This document shows, piece by piece, positions 1 through 8,594 of a stretch of DNA of 63,595 nucleotides. The notes below the pieces were generated by a model, which worked only from the letters and a program-made list of their open reading frames with translations, searched no databases and was not told the origin of the DNA. The position numbers and the translations under genes were made by a program. The first letter of the stretch is position 1; each line of letters starts with the position of its first letter. The stretch is from NCBI GenBank assembly GCA_902763085.1, contig CACWQW010000002.1:1-63595 (forward strand), in the 5' to 3' direction. This DNA is from Dongibacter bovis (lineage in GTDB: Bacteria > Bacillota > Negativicutes > Selenomonadales > Selenomonadaceae).

Positions 1-23
1 CATAACCATTATCTTGCCGCATA

Positions 24-54
24 GAAAAAGCGGCTCGCCACTCAAGCGAACCGC
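24..54 (-). terminator. Intrinsic terminator after pstA
   Basis: On the minus strand GCGGTTCGC and GCGAGCCGC form a nine-pair stem (one G-U wobble pair) around a 7-nt loop, followed by TTTTT. It lies about 125 nt past the pstA stop and should end the pstS-C-A transcript. In the 177 nt between pstA and the window edge no gene is recognisable. Confidence 0.8.
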
Positions 55-177
55 AAATCCATTATTTTTTTCCGTGTCCTATTGACGGGGTGCACACCAT
101 AGTCGATAGCCTACATAGGAGGGAGTTCTCTTGCATATTCTTTTTAGATTCCAGTACAAACTAACTGAGAGAGCGCA

Positions 178-1035
178 TCAGCGACCGCCAACGCTATGCC
201 GCTGGAAATACTTCAGCGGCAATACAAGCAGGAAGTTGAATACGAGAATCGTAAGGATGAGCAAGGCACCGATGCCATTGGCAATCTGATCGCGATCCGG
301 AACCAAGCCTGCGCTCAAGAGATACCAGAGATGAACGGCGAGCGTTTCGCCGCCAGCCATGACATCTGTATCATAGAGGAAGCGCGAAACCGTCGTACCT
401 GCCGTAAAGATCAGGATTGCAGTCTCACCTAACGCACGTCCTGCCGTAAGAGTGATGCCCGTAATGATTCCCGGCATCGCACTCGGCAACACGACCTTGA
501 AGATGGATTGCAGCTTCGTCGCTCCCAACGCCAGACTAGCCTCTTCATAAGAGCGCGGCACCGTTCTGATAGACTCCTCTGTAACGCGTACAAGCATGGG
601 CAGGTTCAGCAGCACTAACGTAAGAGCACCGCCGAGAATGCTAAACCCCAAATGCATCTTATTCACGAAGATGATCATGCCGAACAAACCAAGTACGATG
701 GAAGGAACTGTTGCCAGACTTTCCACGGAGAGGCGCACAGCCTTCGTAATCTTGTTCTCGCGTGCATACTCGGCAAGATAGATTCCTGCGCCGATCGCAA
801 TAGGAATCGAAACTGCCATGGAAAGGAAGAGCATGTAGAACGAGTTGAACAACTGACCGCCGACGCCACCGCCAGCGACGATGTCACTTGATTTGCCGAA
901 GATGAAATGGAGATTCAGCACAGGAAGCCCTTGATAAAGGATATAGCCGAGAAATGCAGCCAATAACGCGAGAATGAAAAAGCCGACGAACCAGAGTCCA
1001 GCTTTGGCGATCTTGTTTCCCAACTTTGCATTCAT
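178..1035 (-). CDS. pstA: Phosphate ABC transporter permease PstA
   Basis: One of the two inner-membrane permeases of the high-affinity phosphate importer PstSCAB. The 285-residue protein has about six hydrophobic segments, starting near residues 14-36, and the binding-protein-dependent transport signature around residues 165-200 (EEASLALGATKLQSIFKVVLP). The length is normal for PstA. Its start overlaps the pstC stop by 4 nt, so the two are translationally coupled. No pstB ATPase gene follows before the terminator at 24-54; pstB must lie beyond the window edge or elsewhere. Assignment as PstA rather than PstC rests on the gene order S-C-A and the N-terminal sequence. Confidence 0.95.
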   Translation of the reverse strand: MNAKLGNKIAKAGLWFVGFFILALLAAFLGYILYQGLPVLNLHFIFGKSSDIVAGGGVGGQLFNSFYMLFLSMAVSIPIAIGAGIYLAEYARENKITKAVRLSVESLATVPSIVLGLFGMIIFVNKMHLGFSILGGALTLVLLNLPMLVRVTEESIRTVPRSYEEASLALGATKLQSIFKVVLPSAMPGIITGITLTAGRALGETAILIFTAGTTVSRFLYDTDVMAGGETLAVHLWYLLSAGLVPDRDQIANGIGALLILTILVFNFLLVLPLKYFQRHSVGGR

Positions 1036-1955
1036 GCGATACTCCTCTTTCCTGTGAAATAGCGAATCAGAAGGATCATCCCGAGCGAGATGATAAGCAG
1101 GACGAATGCCATGAGGAAGAGCGCATTACCCCAAACGGAACCAAATGGCGTATTGCCCATCTCCACGACGATATTACTCGTGAGCGTCGCTGTCGGCACA
1201 AAGAGTCCGGCTGCGAGCTGCGGCGTATTGCCAATCAACATCTGCACTGCCATCGTCTCGCCAACGGCACGCGCCATGGCGAGGACAACTGACGTCATGA
1301 TTCCCGGAATGGCAGCGGGCATCACGACGTGATACATCGTCTGCCACCACGTGGCACCGAGCGCCAAAGACGCCTCTTCCAACGGATGTGGCACAGCATT
1401 CAGTGCATCCGTGCTGATGGAGAGGATCGTCGGCATAATCATGATAGCAAGCACAAGGGATGCTGCAAGAACACCGAATCCCGTCGATACCGAAAAAGTA
1501 TCACGCAGAAAAGGGACAAACACCGTCAGACCGATATAGCCGTAGACGACGGATGGGATTGCCACATAAAGGTCCACAGCCGGACGCATGATCCTCTTCA
1601 GCGGCACCGGAGCGAGTTTTGCAAGGAACACCGCGCCTAGCAGCCCCAAAGGCGCACCGATGAGGACTGACAGCAGTGTCGTTTCAACGGAACCGACAAT
1701 GAACGAAAGCGCTCCGAATTTTTGTGCTGTCGGATTCCACTCCGCATTCAGGAAGAACTCCAAAGGGCTGACAGCTGTAAGTGTCAGAAGCCCTTGGCGA
1801 CCGACAAAGAAAATGATGGAAAATATGATCAGCGTCATGAGACAGGCGGAGGCGACAAAAAGATATCGTCCACACTTGTCATAGAAGAGGCGTCGTTCAT
1901 GCCCTCCTCCTGGCTGATGCGCTCCTGCACTGCTCAATTTGACTGCCTGCTCCAT
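1032..1955 (-). CDS. pstC: Phosphate ABC transporter permease PstC
   Basis: Second permease of the Pst phosphate importer; it forms a heterodimer with PstA in the inner membrane. The 307-residue sequence has a hydrophilic N-terminus, a membrane segment near residues 32-53, several more hydrophobic helices, and the EAA-type loop EEASLALGATWWQTMYHVVMP near residues 193-213 that contacts the ATPase. It sits 30 nt after pstS and overlaps pstA by 4 nt, giving one S-C-A transcript controlled by the PhoP-like boxes upstream of pstS. Confidence 0.95.
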   Translation of the reverse strand: MEQAVKLSSAGAHQPGGGHERRLFYDKCGRYLFVASACLMTLIIFSIIFFVGRQGLLTLTAVSPLEFFLNAEWNPTAQKFGALSFIVGSVETTLLSVLIGAPLGLLGAVFLAKLAPVPLKRIMRPAVDLYVAIPSVVYGYIGLTVFVPFLRDTFSVSTGFGVLAASLVLAIMIMPTILSISTDALNAVPHPLEEASLALGATWWQTMYHVVMPAAIPGIMTSVVLAMARAVGETMAVQMLIGNTPQLAAGLFVPTATLTSNIVVEMGNTPFGSVWGNALFLMAFVLLIISLGMILLIRYFTGKRSIA

Positions 1956-1985
1956 ATATCTCCCCCACTTTTCCTTTGTGATCCC

Positions 1986-2849
1986 TTATTTCTTCATCTT
2001 GCTGACCGGAATGAAGCCGAGCTTCTCCACCTGGCTGTTCTGGAACTCATCGCTCAGGATATACTCGATGAATGCCTTCACAGCGCCCGTCGGCTCACCT
2101 TTCGTGTACATATGGCCATACCCGTAGATCGGATACTTGCCGTCGATGATATTCTGCGCGGAATACTCTACACCATCAAACTTCAGGACCTTGACAGAAT
2201 CATCAGCATACGGTGCATCAACATAGCCGATTGCACCCGGCGTACTCGAAATCGCAGCGCGAACAGCACCGTTGGAGTCCTGGATCACAGCGTCATCTGT
2301 GAAGTTAGCCCCCTTCAGAACGACATCGCTGATCGTTGCACGAGAACCGGAGGATTTTGCACGATGGATGAGCGTGATCTTCTGATCGTCGCCGCCGACT
2401 TCCTTCCAGTTCGTGATCTTACCGGTGAGGATGCCAACGACCTGATCCTTTGTAAGGTTATCCACCTTATTAGCTTTGTCGACGATGAAGACGAACGGCT
2501 CGACGACGACCTTATGATCGACAAGTCCCTTATCCTTATACTCATCCGGCAGATTGACATCGGAATCACCGATATCGACCGAACCCTCGGCGACCTGATT
2601 CATGCCCGTGAAGGACCCGCCGCCGGCCACATTGACCGTGACGTCTTTATGCTTATCCTGGAAAGCCTCCTGCGCCGGCTTCAGAAGGGGCAGCAGCGCC
2701 GTGGAGCCCGATGCACTGATCTTGCCGGAAATCTTCTCTCCGCCAGAGCTTGCAGCCTGCTGAGAACCGCCGCCACAGCCGGCCAGGAGCATCGAGGCAC
2801 TGACCATGAGTGCTCCCATCGCAAGAACAATCTTTTTCTTGTTGAACAT
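1986..2849 (-). CDS. pstS: Phosphate-binding lipoprotein PstS
   Basis: Extracytoplasmic phosphate receptor of the Pst importer. The 287-residue protein has a lipoprotein signal peptide with lipobox LLAGC near residue 24, then the PBP-like fold with the phosphate-contact segments ASGSTALLPLL and KSSGSRATISD. Two in-frame ATGs exist (2855 and 2849). The second is preferred because the ribosome binding site GAGGAGG lies 8 nt from it but only about 2 nt from the first. First gene of the pst operon; the upstream region carries three 11-bp-spaced hexamers resembling a PhoP box, so phosphate-starvation control is likely. Confidence 0.93.
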   Translation of the reverse strand: MFNKKKIVLAMGALMVSASMLLAGCGGGSQQAASSGGEKISGKISASGSTALLPLLKPAQEAFQDKHKDVTVNVAGGGSFTGMNQVAEGSVDIGDSDVNLPDEYKDKGLVDHKVVVEPFVFIVDKANKVDNLTKDQVVGILTGKITNWKEVGGDDQKITLIHRAKSSGSRATISDVVLKGANFTDDAVIQDSNGAVRAAISSTPGAIGYVDAPYADDSVKVLKFDGVEYSAQNIIDGKYPIYGYGHMYTKGEPTGAVKAFIEYILSDEFQNSQVEKLGFIPVSKMKK

Positions 2850-2903
2850 TTTCATTTCCTCCTCAACATGAGAATCTTAGGAATGGGATGTATCCTACGT
2901 ACT

Positions 2904-2957
2904 ATCCTAACAGACATCCAAAGATACTTTGTTGTGCTTTTGTTATGGAAATGTAAA
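2904..2957 (-). promoter_or_regulatory. pst promoter with three PhoP-box-like repeats
   Basis: On the minus strand the hexamers TTTACA (2952-2957), ATAACA (2941-2946) and ACAACA (2930-2935) are each separated by 5 nt, so they repeat every 11 bp. This is the arrangement of the TT(A/T)ACA direct repeats bound by PhoP in Bacillus. A possible -10 element, TAGGAT, lies at 2904-2909. Binding is inferred; no regulator gene is in the window. Confidence 0.6.
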
Positions 2958-3013
2958 TATTTCAGCCCCAATGCACCGGTTTTCCCTTACAAATAAAAGT
3001 TTCTATCTTACGA

Positions 3014-3640
3014 TTAGGCGTTTGCGTCCTGTTCTCCATCAGATGAATCTGCTAGATTTCCATCCTGTTTCAATGCACAGAGAATATAAATAGAGTTCTG
3101 AGCCTGTGCCATGTCATACGGTCCAATTTGCCGCAGGCGATTGACCTGGACCTGGATCGTCTCATAGCGAAATCCAGCGGGATGTGCTCGGAAGAAATCG
3201 ATTGCCTCAGAGAGTGTCTGTATCGTGATGCAGTTGAGCAAAATGCGCCCTCCCTTGCGCAATTTCCCATCAACTGCCTCGAGGATCGGACGCAAGCGAC
3301 TGCCGCTACCACCGATCAGGACGCAATCGCAGTAAGGAAGCGTTTCGATCCCTGCTGGCGCTTCCGTCTCCAAGACGGTGAGATTATGCACCTGGAACTT
3401 CTCCGCATTCGCACGAATGAGCTGAACGCCCTCTTGATGGCGTTCCAAGGCATACACATGCCCGCGCATGACCTGACGTGCTGCTTCAACGGAGAGCGCT
3501 CCGGTACCGGCACCGATGTCGTAGACGACATCTTCTGATGAAAGGCGCGCCTTGGCAATCGTCAGGATGCGGATTTCCTGTTTTGTCATCGGTACCTTGC
3601 CACGAATAAAATCTTCATCTGCAATACCTAGATAAGCCAT
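3014..3640 (-). CDS. cbiT: Cobalt-precorrin-6B C15-methyltransferase (decarboxylating) CbiT
   Basis: S-adenosylmethionine-dependent enzyme of the anaerobic cobalamin pathway; it methylates C15 and decarboxylates the ring. The 208-residue protein shows the class I methyltransferase motif VYDIGAGTGALSVEAA near residue 40, and an N-terminal GIADEDFIRGKVPMTKQEIR typical of CbiT. The ATG at 3640 is preferred over an upstream one at 3676 because GGAG stands 7 nt before it. It follows cbiE and cbiD, which gives the D-E-T order; in many bacteria CbiE and CbiT are fused as CobL, here they are separate genes. Confidence 0.92.
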   Translation of the reverse strand: MAYLGIADEDFIRGKVPMTKQEIRILTIAKARLSSEDVVYDIGAGTGALSVEAARQVMRGHVYALERHQEGVQLIRANAEKFQVHNLTVLETEAPAGIETLPYCDCVLIGGSGSRLRPILEAVDGKLRKGGRILLNCITIQTLSEAIDFFRAHPAGFRYETIQVQVNRLRQIGPYDMAQAQNSIYILCALKQDGNLADSSDGEQDANA

Positions 3641-3685
3641 CTCACCACTCCATTCTTTTATGTTTCTCCCAAGCATCTTACATCT

Positions 3686-4318
3686 CTAGCCTTGGACGAT
3701 GATGACACAACTGCTCACTGGCGGGTGCTGCGCAGCCTCCGCCAATGTACTCCGTATCACTTGTTCGTCCTCATAAGAAAGTCTCGCGCAGATGGCGATA
3801 AAAGCCTGGGGAGGCCAACCGCTAGCCAACAAGTCCTTCGCAATCGATTGCGATGTATGCACATGATCTGTCAACATACCGAGAGTCTTTCCTTTCTTAT
3901 AAGAAAGGGCCTCGGTACTCGGAACACGCCCATGGTAACTCAGTAACTGCGCTTCATGCCATGGCAAAGAGAGACGGGCAAACGCGAGCTGAAAAGAACT
4001 GATGCCGGGAATCACGTGCAATGACGACGCAGGGAATCGGCGCCGCAAGGCATCGAGCAGTGAATAATAGCCCGGATCCCCCGAGACCATTACGACGACA
4101 TCGCTATCCCGTAGAGCTGTCCCAATGAAATCAAGGACGCCGGGGATATCTCTCGTAATGGGGCATCTACGCTGATCGCCACTCTGTCTCGCGTATTGCG
4201 AAAGGGCACGGCGCCCGCCCACCAAGCAAGATGCTTCCTCAATCGCGCGTCGCGCTTCCGGGAGCAGGTAATCCGGGTGTCCCGGGCCTATCCCCGCAAC
4301 GATGATTCGATGTTCCAA
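3686..4318 (-). CDS. cbiE: Cobalt-precorrin-7 C5-methyltransferase CbiE
   Basis: Tetrapyrrole methylase that adds the C5 methyl group in anaerobic cobalamin synthesis. The 210-residue protein begins with the typical tetrapyrrole methylase start VAGIGPGHPDYLLPEA, has the SAM-binding stretch VVMVSGDPGYYSLLDAL near residue 75, and the PGISSFQLAFARL segment after residue 103. Its start lies 31 nt inside the 3' end of cbiD, so translation is likely coupled. Acts with CbiT, whose gene follows directly. Confidence 0.93.
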   Translation of the reverse strand: MEHRIIVAGIGPGHPDYLLPEARRAIEEASCLVGGRRALSQYARQSGDQRRCPITRDIPGVLDFIGTALRDSDVVVMVSGDPGYYSLLDALRRRFPASSLHVIPGISSFQLAFARLSLPWHEAQLLSYHGRVPSTEALSYKKGKTLGMLTDHVHTSQSIAKDLLASGWPPQAFIAICARLSYEDEQVIRSTLAEAAQHPPVSSCVIIVQG

Positions 4319-5409
4319 TGAAAGTCGCCTCCTATTTTCCTCGCATTCTCATCCATGCCGAGTACGCGACCTGCCAACGTCAAGAGCACGGTTCCCACAC
4401 AGAGTTTACCGAACTCATGGCGTTCACTGCGCTCACTCGCACGCTCAGCGAGACGATCGTATACCTGCTCCAGTCCGGCGTCGTCAATGACCTTCAGCGC
4501 ATCCTCAGTCGTATTCGCTGCAAGGATCTGGCGCACTCCCTCCGTGGGCAGCCCCTCGGCAGCCGCATACGCAGCCATCGTCTCGAGACGCGCATCGGCA
4601 ATGCGGTTATGAGTATAGAAATTCCCAGCCGCAACTTTCACGAGCTTGCCGATATGGCCGAAAAGTAAGACACGTTCCACCTGACGCTCAACGGCCGCAT
4701 CAAGCAAGGAACCAATGAAATTGCTTGTCTGCACCATTGCTTCCTGCGGCAGGCCATGGACTGAAGCGAGATTCTCACCAATCTTTCCTGGCACAAAGAC
4801 AAGGGAGCGAAAACCAGCTGCCACTGCGACATCGATCTGTGGTACTAGGGAATTCTTGAATCCTTCCTCGGACATAGGTCGGAGCACTCCTGTCGTCCCA
4901 ATGACAGAGATGCCTCCTTCCACCCCTAAGACAGGGTTGAGTGTCTGTTTCGCCAAGGTCCGGCCATCAGGGATGGAAATCGTGATTTCGACAGATGGCT
5001 CCTTTGTACCTAGCATCTGCTCTACCACTTGACGGATCAGCTTCCGGGGGCCCGGATTGATGGCTGGCGAACCAACGGGAACGGAAAGCCCTGGTTTCGT
5101 CACTGTGCCGATACCTTCCCCTGCACGGAATACAAGGCCATGGCCGGCAGGAAGCTGTCGGACGCATGTAAAGACGGAAACACCATTCGTAATATCGGGA
5201 TCATCACCAGAGAATTTCACGATTTCCGCTTCTGCTGCTCCATCTCCTTTCCCATAGACCCTCTTTACCGGTATGATGAGCATCGTACCATCCAAAGCCC
5301 GAAATGATACGTGCTCAACGGCGTTCCCTTGTAAAAAAAATAGGGCGGCCATCGTACCTGCAGCAGCACAGGCCCCCGTCGTATAGCCTCCCCGTAATTT
5401 TTTTGTCAT
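4288..5409 (-). CDS. cbiD: Cobalt-precorrin-5B C1-methyltransferase CbiD
   Basis: Methylates C1 of cobalt-precorrin-5B in anaerobic cobalamin synthesis. The 373-residue protein starts with the family hallmark LRGGYTTGACAAAGTMAA and carries GTTGVLRPMSEE and GHIGKLVKVAAGNFYTHN, all CbiD-typical. The start at 5409 is preferred over 5427 because AGGAG lies 7 nt upstream. The remaining corrin-ring genes (cbiC, F, G, H, J, K, L) are not in the window, so this is a detached part of the pathway placed at the end of a long housekeeping transcript. Confidence 0.95.
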   Translation of the reverse strand: MTKKLRGGYTTGACAAAGTMAALFFLQGNAVEHVSFRALDGTMLIIPVKRVYGKGDGAAEAEIVKFSGDDPDITNGVSVFTCVRQLPAGHGLVFRAGEGIGTVTKPGLSVPVGSPAINPGPRKLIRQVVEQMLGTKEPSVEITISIPDGRTLAKQTLNPVLGVEGGISVIGTTGVLRPMSEEGFKNSLVPQIDVAVAAGFRSLVFVPGKIGENLASVHGLPQEAMVQTSNFIGSLLDAAVERQVERVLLFGHIGKLVKVAAGNFYTHNRIADARLETMAAYAAAEGLPTEGVRQILAANTTEDALKVIDDAGLEQVYDRLAERASERSERHEFGKLCVGTVLLTLAGRVLGMDENARKIGGDFHWNIESSLRG

Positions 5410-5434
5410 CGTGATGCTCCTCTCCACCGCTCTA

Positions 5435-6424
5435 TCAATCTGCCAGCTGTCGATTTAAGAAATCGCGGCCAAAGACTGTCAGCGTATAGTACAGTCCAAT
5501 CAGGAAAGGAATATATTCTGCAATCAAACGCCAACAGACAGCGATGATACCAACGGTTCCTGCTGGAACCGTATCAGAGAACAAGAGGACGAAGCCGCCT
5601 TCCGCTACGCCGGAACCGCCGGGCGTCGGCATGAAGTAAAGCAACATATTGAGAAAAATCATGCGTCCCATCACGCTGTACCAATCTGCTTGCCAAACAC
5701 CGAGTCCCAACAAGAGACAGGGAACAACGGCATAGATGCAGAGCAAGTTCAACCCGGACTCCACAAAGACGAGCAGCATGCTTCGCGGTGATTTGAGCAA
5801 GAGCGAAATCGCACTTTTCGTATCACGATAAAACGCAATGATCTTTCGACGTTTCTGGAAAGAAAACTTCCTCGTGAGCCAAATGACGAAATAATCAAGG
5901 AAGCCGCGTCGTGCTCCCCAAACGATGAAGAGTATCCCGAAAAAGGCAACGAGTGTGATGAGCATGAGCGTCTCATTGGAAATCCCTGGGACGATTCCCT
6001 GATCATGCAGCAGAATGAGCGGCATGCAACACGCGAGAAAAAAAATCGAGAGCAACGTGCGGACGATGACAAGCACCGCTGCTTTTCCCGTCGGTACTCC
6101 AGCATGACGCAAGAACATGAGCTGCGCGACGGCTCCTCCTGTTGCTCCCGGCGTCAGCAAGGCGAGGAAGTAATTGCCGAAAATCACCTGAACGGCTTCA
6201 TACAGTGTAATGTGTTCATTTGATATCTTCACGAGATGCATGAGCCTGCTGCCATCAAAGAAGAGGCCGACGCCTACGGCAAAGATTGCCAATGCCACGG
6301 ACCATGGCTTGAACTCCGTGAGATTGCGCAGAGTGTTGATATCCACCGTCGTATAAATGACAACGCCAGAAATCACCAGCACAAGCAATATGAGAAAAAA
6401 GAAGCGTCGGTAAAACTTATTCAT
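5435..6424 (-). CDS. Flippase-like / lysylphosphatidylglycerol synthase TM-region family membrane protein
   Basis: Integral membrane protein of 329 residues with about eight hydrophobic segments, including residues 7-27 and 42-62. It carries the LPG_synthase_TM (UPF0104) hallmarks FGNYFLALLTPGATGGAVAQ near residues 106-125 and PTPGGSGVAEGGF near 270. Only the membrane part is present; there is no C-terminal lysyl-transferase domain as in MprF. Relatives are implicated in lipid or polyprenyl-linked glycan translocation, but the substrate cannot be told. Its start overlaps the folE2 stop by 4 nt, so it is expressed with folE2 and queC. Confidence 0.8.
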   Translation of the reverse strand: MNKFYRRFFFLILLVLVISGVVIYTTVDINTLRNLTEFKPWSVALAIFAVGVGLFFDGSRLMHLVKISNEHITLYEAVQVIFGNYFLALLTPGATGGAVAQLMFLRHAGVPTGKAAVLVIVRTLLSIFFLACCMPLILLHDQGIVPGISNETLMLITLVAFFGILFIVWGARRGFLDYFVIWLTRKFSFQKRRKIIAFYRDTKSAISLLLKSPRSMLLVFVESGLNLLCIYAVVPCLLLGLGVWQADWYSVMGRMIFLNMLLYFMPTPGGSGVAEGGFVLLFSDTVPAGTVGIIAVCWRLIAEYIPFLIGLYYTLTVFGRDFLNRQLAD

Positions 6425-7212
6425 TGACTGACAGTCTCCTCATGACTCGCATAAGCATTGTGGTTATGAATGGACTCAAAATTCTCGCACTCCACAGAAA
6501 AACGAGCGATTCCTGGAAGTTTCCGCAAGGAAAGGACGACATCGCGTAAGATATCCTCAACGAACTTGGGATGATCGTAGGCCTCTTCTGTCACGTACTT
6601 TTCATCAGCGCGCTTCAGCAGCGGGTAAATCGGGGCCGATCCCTGCCTTTCAATGAGCGCTGCCAGGTCCTCGATATAGATGCATTCCACCCCTGTATGG
6701 AATTGCACCGCAGCACGGCAGAGCGACCTTTGATTATGCGCACCATAGGCAGAGATCTCGCGGCTGCAAGGGCAAAGCGAGGTGAATGGCACCTCCACCC
6801 CCAGCGTGAAGTCCATCGGCTTCCCACGCCGCATCCTTCCCGTAAAGCTGCAATCATAATCGAGCAGGGACCGTTTGCCGCTGACCGGCGCCTCCTTGTC
6901 GAGGAAATACTTAAATGCCAGTTCCACCTCAGCAGCCTGTGCATCGAGCCTCTGAAGCGCTTCCCGAAGCATCGCTTCCAATTCCGGTTCAGCGAGCGGC
7001 TTCCTGCTCCACGGCATGAGAATCTCAAGGAAACGCGACATGTGCGTCCCTTTATATTCCTCGGGAAGTGCCACTGTGAACCGGATGCGGGCGAGCACAG
7101 ACTGGAACCCGCCTTCCTTCGTTTTGATGAGGAATGGCAAATGCACATTCTTCACGCCGACGCGCTGGATGGCAATACCACGCGCGTCAGGCCGGCTCTG
7201 TACGTCCTGCAT
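6421..7212 (-). CDS. folE2: GTP cyclohydrolase FolE2 (type IB)
   Basis: Converts GTP to 7,8-dihydroneopterin triphosphate, the shared first step for folate and for queuosine synthesis. The 263-residue protein has the FolE2 features VEVPFTSLCPCSREIS near residues 140-160, with the metal-ligand cysteine, and YGAHNQRS after it. FolE2 enzymes use metals other than zinc and often serve in zinc limitation; no zinc regulator site was recognised here. The start overlaps the queC stop by one base (TGATG), which links the two genes to one pathway. queD and queE are not in the window. Confidence 0.93.
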   Translation of the reverse strand: MQDVQSRPDARGIAIQRVGVKNVHLPFLIKTKEGGFQSVLARIRFTVALPEEYKGTHMSRFLEILMPWSRKPLAEPELEAMLREALQRLDAQAAEVELAFKYFLDKEAPVSGKRSLLDYDCSFTGRMRRGKPMDFTLGVEVPFTSLCPCSREISAYGAHNQRSLCRAAVQFHTGVECIYIEDLAALIERQGSAPIYPLLKRADEKYVTEEAYDHPKFVEDILRDVVLSLRKLPGIARFSVECENFESIHNHNAYASHEETVSQ

Positions 7213-7901
7213 CAGATGCCCCTCGTCTCATAAGCGATGGGATCCTCGATCCCAGCCTCACGGAACCCTTCTAACCGCAGCTTGCAGCTGTCGCAGACGC
7301 CACAGGCTTTTTCCCCACCTTTATAACAGCTGTGCGTGTACTGGTACGGTGCTCCAAGCTTCACGCCAAGCTTGACGATTTCCGCCTTGGAGAGTTCCTG
7401 TAAGGGCGTTTCGATCGTGATGTGTTTCCCTTCTACGGCTGTCGCCGTCGTCGCGTAATCGGAAAGTGCCTGGAATCTCTGAATGAACTCCGGGCGGCAG
7501 TCGGGATACCCGGAATAATCAACGGAATTCACACCGATGTAAACATGATTGGCACCGAGCACCTCCGCATACCCCACGGCATACGAAAGGAAGATCAGAT
7601 TCCGTGCCGGCACATAGGTATCCGGAACCTCTGTGCGATGGATATCACCCTCGGGAACTTCTATCTGGCAATCGGTCAATGCCGAACCGCCGATGGCATC
7701 CATATTCGTCTCGATGATCAGATGGCGTTTCACATGATAAAAATCAGCGATCTTTTTTGCGCCTTCCAGCTCGATGCGATGACGCTGGTGATAATTGAAA
7801 CTGATGGGATAGACATCGAACCCTCTGCTCTTGGCAACCGCCATGCAGGTGCAGGAATCAAGCCCACCGGACAAGAGAACAACTGCTTTTTCCATCTTCA
7901 T
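7212..7901 (-). CDS. queC: 7-cyano-7-deazaguanine synthase QueC
   Basis: ATP-dependent enzyme that converts 7-carboxy-7-deazaguanine to preQ0 in queuosine tRNA modification. The 229-residue protein has the PP-loop VVLLSGGLDSCTC at residues 7-19, the ARNLIFLSYA segment near 103, and a C-terminal zinc site with CYKGGEKACGVCDSC. Two in-frame ATGs (7901, 7895) are possible; the first is given. It lies 6 nt after rpe and its stop touches the folE2 start. Confidence 0.95.
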   Translation of the reverse strand: MKMEKAVVLLSGGLDSCTCMAVAKSRGFDVYPISFNYHQRHRIELEGAKKIADFYHVKRHLIIETNMDAIGGSALTDCQIEVPEGDIHRTEVPDTYVPARNLIFLSYAVGYAEVLGANHVYIGVNSVDYSGYPDCRPEFIQRFQALSDYATTATAVEGKHITIETPLQELSKAEIVKLGVKLGAPYQYTHSCYKGGEKACGVCDSCKLRLEGFREAGIEDPIAYETRGI

Positions 7902-7907
7902 TCAACC

Positions 7908-8594
7908 TCATTCCTCTTCCTGTCCATCGTGACATACGTGCGGCTGTTCCGCAGCACGGATCGCTGCGATCGCTTTGGCAACATCAGGGGACCGATAAAC
8001 AGCACTACCTGCAACCAGCACATTTGCCCCCGCCGATGTCACGAGCGCAGCCGTTTCCTCATTGATGCCCCCATCCACTTCAATATCACAATCATATCCC
8101 ATGTCGTGAATCGTATGCCGGAGCATATGAATCTTATCGAGCGTCGAAGCGATAAATTCCTGCCCTCCAAAGCCAGGATTAACTGTCATGATGAGCACCA
8201 TATCGAGATCCTGCAAGAGTTCTTCGATCATGGCAAGAGACGTTCCGGGGTTGAGCGCAATGGCGGCACGGCAACCTGCCGCATGGATCTCTTGCACGAT
8301 GCGGTGCGGATGTTTCGCCGCCTCGATATGGAAGCAGATGATATCCGCACCAGCATCAGAGAAAGCCTGAATCTGCGTTTCCGGATGCTCGACCATGAGA
8401 TGGACATCAAATACAGCATCGGCCACTTTTCTCAGTGATTTCACGACAGGTGATCCCAGCGTGATATTCGGCACGAACGTCCCATCCATCACATCAATAT
8501 GGATGTAATCCGCACCGGCCTCTTTGACACGGCAAATCTCTTCCCCAAGCTTGCTGAAATCAGCAGACAATATAGAGGGAGCAATCTTGATCAT
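7908..8594 (-). CDS. rpe: Ribulose-phosphate 3-epimerase
   Basis: Interconverts ribulose-5-phosphate and xylulose-5-phosphate in the pentose phosphate pathway. The 228-residue TIM barrel starts MIKIAPSILSADFSKLGEEI and contains YIHIDVMDGTFVPNIT and VMLIMTVNPGFGGQ-type motifs (here VLIMTVNPGFGGQEF) with the catalytic aspartates, and CDIEVDGGINEET near residue 175. The start at 8594 gives a 4-nt ATGA overlap with the rsgA stop; a longer open frame upstream to 8699 lacks family similarity and overlaps rsgA. The rsgA-rpe order is common in Firmicutes. Confidence 0.96.
   Translation of the reverse strand: MIKIAPSILSADFSKLGEEICRVKEAGADYIHIDVMDGTFVPNITLGSPVVKSLRKVADAVFDVHLMVEHPETQIQAFSDAGADIICFHIEAAKHPHRIVQEIHAAGCRAAIALNPGTSLAMIEELLQDLDMVLIMTVNPGFGGQEFIASTLDKIHMLRHTIHDMGYDCDIEVDGGINEETAALVTSAGANVLVAGSAVYRSPDVAKAIAAIRAAEQPHVCHDGQEEE

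Noticed and set aside
60-177. Possible insertion-sequence end downstream of pstA (region with GACGGGGTGCACACC)
   Set aside because: It reminded me of transposon end sequences but I see no inverted partner, target duplication or transposase.
1722-2996. A 424-codon plus-strand open frame across pstS
   Set aside because: Antisense shadow of pstS and pstC; no motif and runs through the PhoP-like boxes.
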